Below are positions 5,592 through 8,768 of a stretch of 8,768 bases of DNA, piece by piece (position 1 is the first letter of the stretch; each line of letters starts with the position of its first letter). Under the pieces are notes generated by a model. The model saw only the letters and a program-made list of their open reading frames with translations. It searched no databases and had not been told where the DNA came from. This DNA is from Gemmatimonadota bacterium (lineage in GTDB: Bacteria > Gemmatimonadota > Gemmatimonadetes > Longimicrobiales > Longimicrobiaceae), in the NCBI GenBank assembly GCA_019240375.1, contig JAFAYN010000110.1:1-8768 (forward strand), in the 5' to 3' direction. The translations under genes were made by a program, and so were the position numbers.

Positions 5592-8500
5592 TCATGGTCG
5601 AGCTGCCTCGTTCAGGAGGTCATCCATTTCGCTGATTCCCAGGCGTAACAGCTTGTCCTGAACAGAAAGCACGCGCAGCAGCAACTCCTGATCATTCAGC
5701 TCATCGGCTTCGCGCAGGGCTGCAGATAGCGGTACGACCAGCTCGTTCGCGTTGTACACGGCCATGCGCGCTTCTGTGGCGAGGATATCGACCAGACGCT
5801 CAACGATTCGTAGGCTCGAGAGGGGATCCCTGGATGCCTCGATCACCAGCCAATCCACGACTCCGCTTAAATGGATCGCCCTGTCCCCGGCCGTCTCTTT
5901 CTTCTCGTGCAGTTGCCTGTAGTTGATCAATGCAAGTGCGATTTCCGCAGTGAAGTAGGGGTTCGACTTCTCGCTATGGAACTGATGGGCGATGTGATCG
6001 GCCGCCTCAGCCGGGAGATCTCGCTGCTCGAGCAGACGGAGGATGCCCAAGCGACACTCGGTTCGATGTGCAGCGATGCCTATGTTTGCACAGAGTACCT
6101 GCGCCGTTCCCTTCCATACTCCCAAAGGGGCGTTGGACAGGCCCATGAAGATGTCTTGGGCCGTTGTATGCCCAGCTAGCCATGAAAGAGTCGAAATACG
6201 TCCATAGGTCTCACCGGCAACCTCGAATGCCTCTGTGCGTAGACGCTCTAGAAGAGGTGCTATCCGCTCATAGCGGTGATAATAGTTGTAATAGAGGATA
6301 TTCTCGATATACCGCCAGAGATGGGGCGGGGTTGCTTTCGGCGTTTCAGCGTCAGGTCTGAGAGCAATCTCGAGTGCAGGCCACCCGATCTCCGGACAAG
6401 CGCTGATTGTGTACGCAAGGTTTTCGAGTACAGCGACTCGGACAAAAGCCTCCGCATCTGCGGCGAAGGCCCAGATGATGTCCTTCACCCGTTCGGGCGT
6501 TTGCTTCCCGCGATCCGTTAGGTGATTGCAGAATCCCACAGACGCATTTGCCGCCACACCCCGCGGATTATTAAGCGCATCATGCGACAACCTCTCGCCC
6601 CGGTCCCCCTTCTCCGTATCATCCGTAGTGACAGCTACATCTGGCGTTTGTCTTTGCTGACACAGTATGTACAGGATATCCGTTAGGCGGGAAATCGCGT
6701 TTGGATCCAGCACAACGTGCGCGCACGCTGCAGCAATCTCACTCGCGGAGTTCCGGGAAGACCAGATAGAGGCATGATGGTCGAGAAGATCGAGGAGCTG
6801 AGTTGCGAGCGCCTCACCTTCCGGTAGGGGTTCTTCGGGAGTCCAACCACCTGCGGGTTGGATGTTCCCGAATCGGTACAAAAGATGACTTGAGACGCCG
6901 CTCGCAACGGCATCCAGGTAGTCATCTTCGATCCCCTCATCCTTTAGTTGGTCAATCAGGTTCAGCACATGGACGGGCGCTATCGTAGCCGTACTACGGA
7001 AGATCCCCCGCAACGCCCATCGATCCTCCCGGTACTCTGACCTGTCACCCTCCCCCGTGCGCGCCAGGTCTCGGAAATACTCGATGAGTCGGCGGACTCC
7101 CGCTGATGATAGGGCTAGCAACTGCTCGACCGACACGGGGGGAGCTCTGTTTGCGTCCCACATGTGCAGGCGTGGCTCGGGACGCGCGGGACCGAATCGC
7201 GGCTCCCAAGCATCCAGAAACTCTTGTACGTCTGGCAGGCGGAGCCAGCGAGGAACCCATAGCAGCCGCTCGTACGTTTCCCGCGCACGGAAGACAGTTG
7301 ATTCGTCATTAGCGGCATCAGCATAGAGTTCCAGAACGAGCGTCTGATGTCGCTGCTGTGCGTCCTCCGGCAAGTAGGGGTATGCGTCGCGTGTCAGTTC
7401 CCCCACCTCGTAGTCAAGATCCCGTGCACGAAGGAGTTCCCTCTCGCACAGATGTGCGGCCACACCCACTCCATTTGCCTCCGGATTTGCTCGGTAGGCC
7501 TGGATGAGCAGGTAACGGACCCCTAGATCCCTGCGATGGCGCAGTTGCGGTTCGTGTTCATGCCACCATACATCATTTCGTTTAGCGCGGATCTTCAATG
7601 CCTCTTCAAGTACATCCTGAAGAAAGTGTTCACCTTCATACGGCATCACGACTCCGCGGCTGCGGCGTCTCCTGTAGGAAGTGCTCCTGAGATGTCCAGC
7701 CGGCAGCCAGTCAGTGTTGAGCGGTAGTGTGCCGCCCTCTGGAGCTTCGGTCGCGGGAAGGATGGCATTAATGAAGTGGTCTAGGAGCCAGTCGGAACTG
7801 GCGAGCCGCTCTTTGAGAAATCCATCCGGGAGCTCACCCCGCTTGAATCGGAAGGAAGCGGAGGTGATCTCGTCTCCGGAGATAGAGTCATAGTCTAACT
7901 CGAGTGATGCCGAGTTCGCTGGAGGATTTAAGAACCTCCACAGAAGGTCGTCGCCTTCCCCCGTTGACCGGATAAAGGACGAGAGGGCCCGCCCGAGGTA
8001 ATGACGGTCCGGCTCACCAGGCTCGTTCAGAAACGCTTCGAGTAAGCCTCGAATCCCTTCTGTCTGCCAGATGCTCGCCTGTTCAAGGCTGATCAGAACA
8101 TTCCAGGTGAACTGGGCACGGCTTACACGGGCGTCTCTGGCGAACTCATCCAACACCTCACGCCAGAGGGCCACCACCTCCTCGGCATGGCTCGTAGCCC
8201 ACGTTCGCAGATGCATGGCGAAGCTAAACAGCCATTGCTCCTTCAGATCGGGTTCAAGCCGCACCAGCGGAAGTAGATGAGATGTCAGCATCTGCAGCCA
8301 AGTTTCGCTACGTGTTCGTCCCAGCATCTGACTGAACAGATCCGGATAGGTACGAAGGAGCCAGCGGAGAAGGGGCCAATCATCCTCGGAGGGCGTGATC
8401 TCCGCGAAGGACTCCGCGACTAGCCGGCGGAGGTGATAAGCGAGGATTTCTTCGTTGAGCACCGCCCGCACCTGCTGTCGGAAGCGAGATGGTTCGTGGG

Positions 8501-8768
8501 CCCGTAGGTAGAAGAAGAACACTCGAACGGTCGGGCGGATGAACGGCACCGGTCGCTTGCTGTGGATGAAGTCGAGGAGGGCCTCGCCACGTGCCAGTGC
8601 TCCGTGAACTGCGAGGCAATCAAGGAGTGTCTGATGGCTGAATGAGAGCACTCCAAATACCGGTTCCGAGAGAACCTGCTGGCTGATGAGGCGTTGGACG
8701 AGACAGTCCGCGTCGGAGTTCAGCATCTCTCCGGTTCGCCGAAGAAACTGTGCTTTCGGAATGGTGAG
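5592..8768 (-). CDS. C-terminal part of a very large STAND/NACHT-like NTPase with helical-repeat sensor region (5' end outside window)
   Basis: The frame is open from the right edge with no stop: 14 sense codons precede the first ATG at 8726. The gene therefore starts outside the window, and the 1058 codons seen are its C-terminal part. Counting from the edge, residues about 20-55 end in FSHQTLLDCLA (43-53). This is close to the FSHQ(T/S)-LxEYxAA pattern of the winged-helix segment that follows the ATPase in NACHT/STAND proteins. The rest is a long run of amphipathic helices without signal peptide, membrane segment or metal cluster. Around 733-740 it reads NNPRGVAA, followed by VRVAVLENL, a HEAT-like pattern I associate with solenoids of large bacterial STAND proteins. 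Known relatives use an N-terminal effector, a central ATPase and a C-terminal sensor, and many defend against phage. None of the first two parts is visible, so defence is inference. GC is far below its neighbours, suggesting transfer. A large helical-repeat protein unrelated to STAND is the main alternative. Confidence 0.65.
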   Translation of the reverse strand, partial: LTIPKAQFLRRTGEMLNSDADCLVQRLISQQVLSEPVFGVLSFSHQTLLDCLAVHGALARGEALLDFIHSKRPVPFIRPTVRVFFFYLRAHEPSRFRQQVRAVLNEEILAYHLRRLVAESFAEITPSEDDWPLLRWLLRTYPDLFSQMLGRTRSETWLQMLTSHLLPLVRLEPDLKEQWLFSFAMHLRTWATSHAEEVVALWREVLDEFARDARVSRAQFTWNVLISLEQASIWQTEGIRGLLEAFLNEPGEPDRHYLGRALSSFIRSTGEGDDLLWRFLNPPANSASLELDYDSISGDEITSASFRFKRGELPDGFLKERLASSDWLLDHFINAILPATEAPEGGTLPLNTDWLPAGHLRSTSYRRRRSRGVVMPYEGEHFLQDVLEEALKIRAKRNDVWWHEHEPQLRHRRDLGVRYLLIQAYRANPEANGVGVAAHLCERELLRARDLDYEVGELTRDAYPYLPEDAQQRHQTLVLELYADAANDESTVFRARETYERLLWVPRWLRLPDVQEFLDAWEPRFGPARPEPRLHMWDANRAPPVSVEQLLALSSAGVRRLIEYFRDLARTGEGDRSEYREDRWALRGIFRSTATIAPVHVLNLIDQLKDEGIEDDYLDAVASGVSSHLLYRFGNIQPAGGWTPEEPLPEGEALATQLLDLLDHHASIWSSRNSASEIAAACAHVVLDPNAISRLTDILYILCQQRQTPDVAVTTDDTEKGDRGERLSHDALNNPRGVAANASVGFCNHLTDRGKQTPERVKDIIWAFAADAEAFVRVAVLENLAYTISACPEIGWPALEIALRPDAETPKATPPHLWRYIENILYYNYYHRYERIAPLLERLRTEAFEVAGETYGRISTLSWLAGHTTAQDIFMGLSNAPLGVWKGTAQVLCANIGIAAHRTECRLGILRLLEQRDLPAEAADHIAHQFHSEKSNPYFTAEIALALINYRQLHEKKETAGDRAIHLSGVVDWLVIEASRDPLSSLRIVERLVDILATEARMAVYNANELVVPLSAALREADELNDQELLLRVLSVQDKLLRLGISEMDDLLNEAARP

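Noticed and set aside
5551..5646. A 31-codon rightward frame with a nearby TATACT at 5497-5502
   Set aside because: It has no ribosome binding site, overlaps the end of the large minus-strand gene, and its promoter lacks a -35 box.
8726..8768. ATG at 8726 as the true start of the large gene
   Set aside because: The frame stays open through 14 more codons to the window edge, and the winged-helix-like segment so close to the start implies a missing upstream domain.
1..8768. CRISPR array or rRNA genes
   Set aside because: There are no regularly spaced repeats and no recognisable conserved rRNA segments on either strand.

Overview
The window looks like chromosomal DNA from a high-GC, diderm bacterium. 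Evidence for two membranes: a TonB-type energy transducer and two predicted lipoproteins, one of them the molybdate-binding protein. The base composition, the style of the TonB protein and the Ala/Pro-rich proteins remind me of Gemmatimonadota (Longimicrobium-like). That is an impression, not something a marker gene here proves.

Layout, left to right. (1) 3-173 (+): the last 56 codons of a TetR/AcrR-type regulator. (2) 225-764 (-): a small M23 metallopeptidase lipoprotein, convergent with the regulator. A strong hairpin lies between the two genes. (3) 765-1051: a divergent control region. It has an AT-rich dip at 961-1010, a terminator-like hairpin with a T7 tract pointing leftward towards the peptidase gene, and a small hairpin just before the ribosome binding site of the next gene. 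(4) 1052-1924 (+): a TonB-family protein, closed by a strong terminator at 1945-1978 that it shares with the convergent mod operon. (5) 4116-1978 (-): a compact modA-modB-modC molybdate ABC transporter operon. modA and modB overlap by 4 nt, and modB and modC are 1 nt apart. ModC has only the ATPase domain. (6) 4228-4263: a 13-bp hairpin that separates modA from the gene upstream. (7) 4284-5411 (-): an unrecognised 375-aa protein with ordered ends and a long Ala/Pro/Glu-rich, Arg/Lys-studded middle. (8) 5412-5591: an AT-richer spacer. (9) 5592-8768 (-): at least 1058 codons of one very large protein whose start lies beyond the right edge. It resembles the part of a STAND/NACHT-type NTPase that follows the ATPase: a winged-helix-like FSHQTLL segment and then a long helical-repeat solenoid.

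The mod genes act together as importer (ModA periplasmic capture, ModB channel, ModC ATPase). The TonB protein would energise outer-membrane receptors encoded elsewhere. The large right-hand gene differs from everything else. GC in rows I counted by hand falls from about 78% in the mod operon to about 43-60% in this gene, which suggests acquired DNA. Its architecture fits the sensor half of an anti-phage STAND protein. That makes it the best candidate for an undescribed system, but its NTPase and effector parts cannot be seen here.
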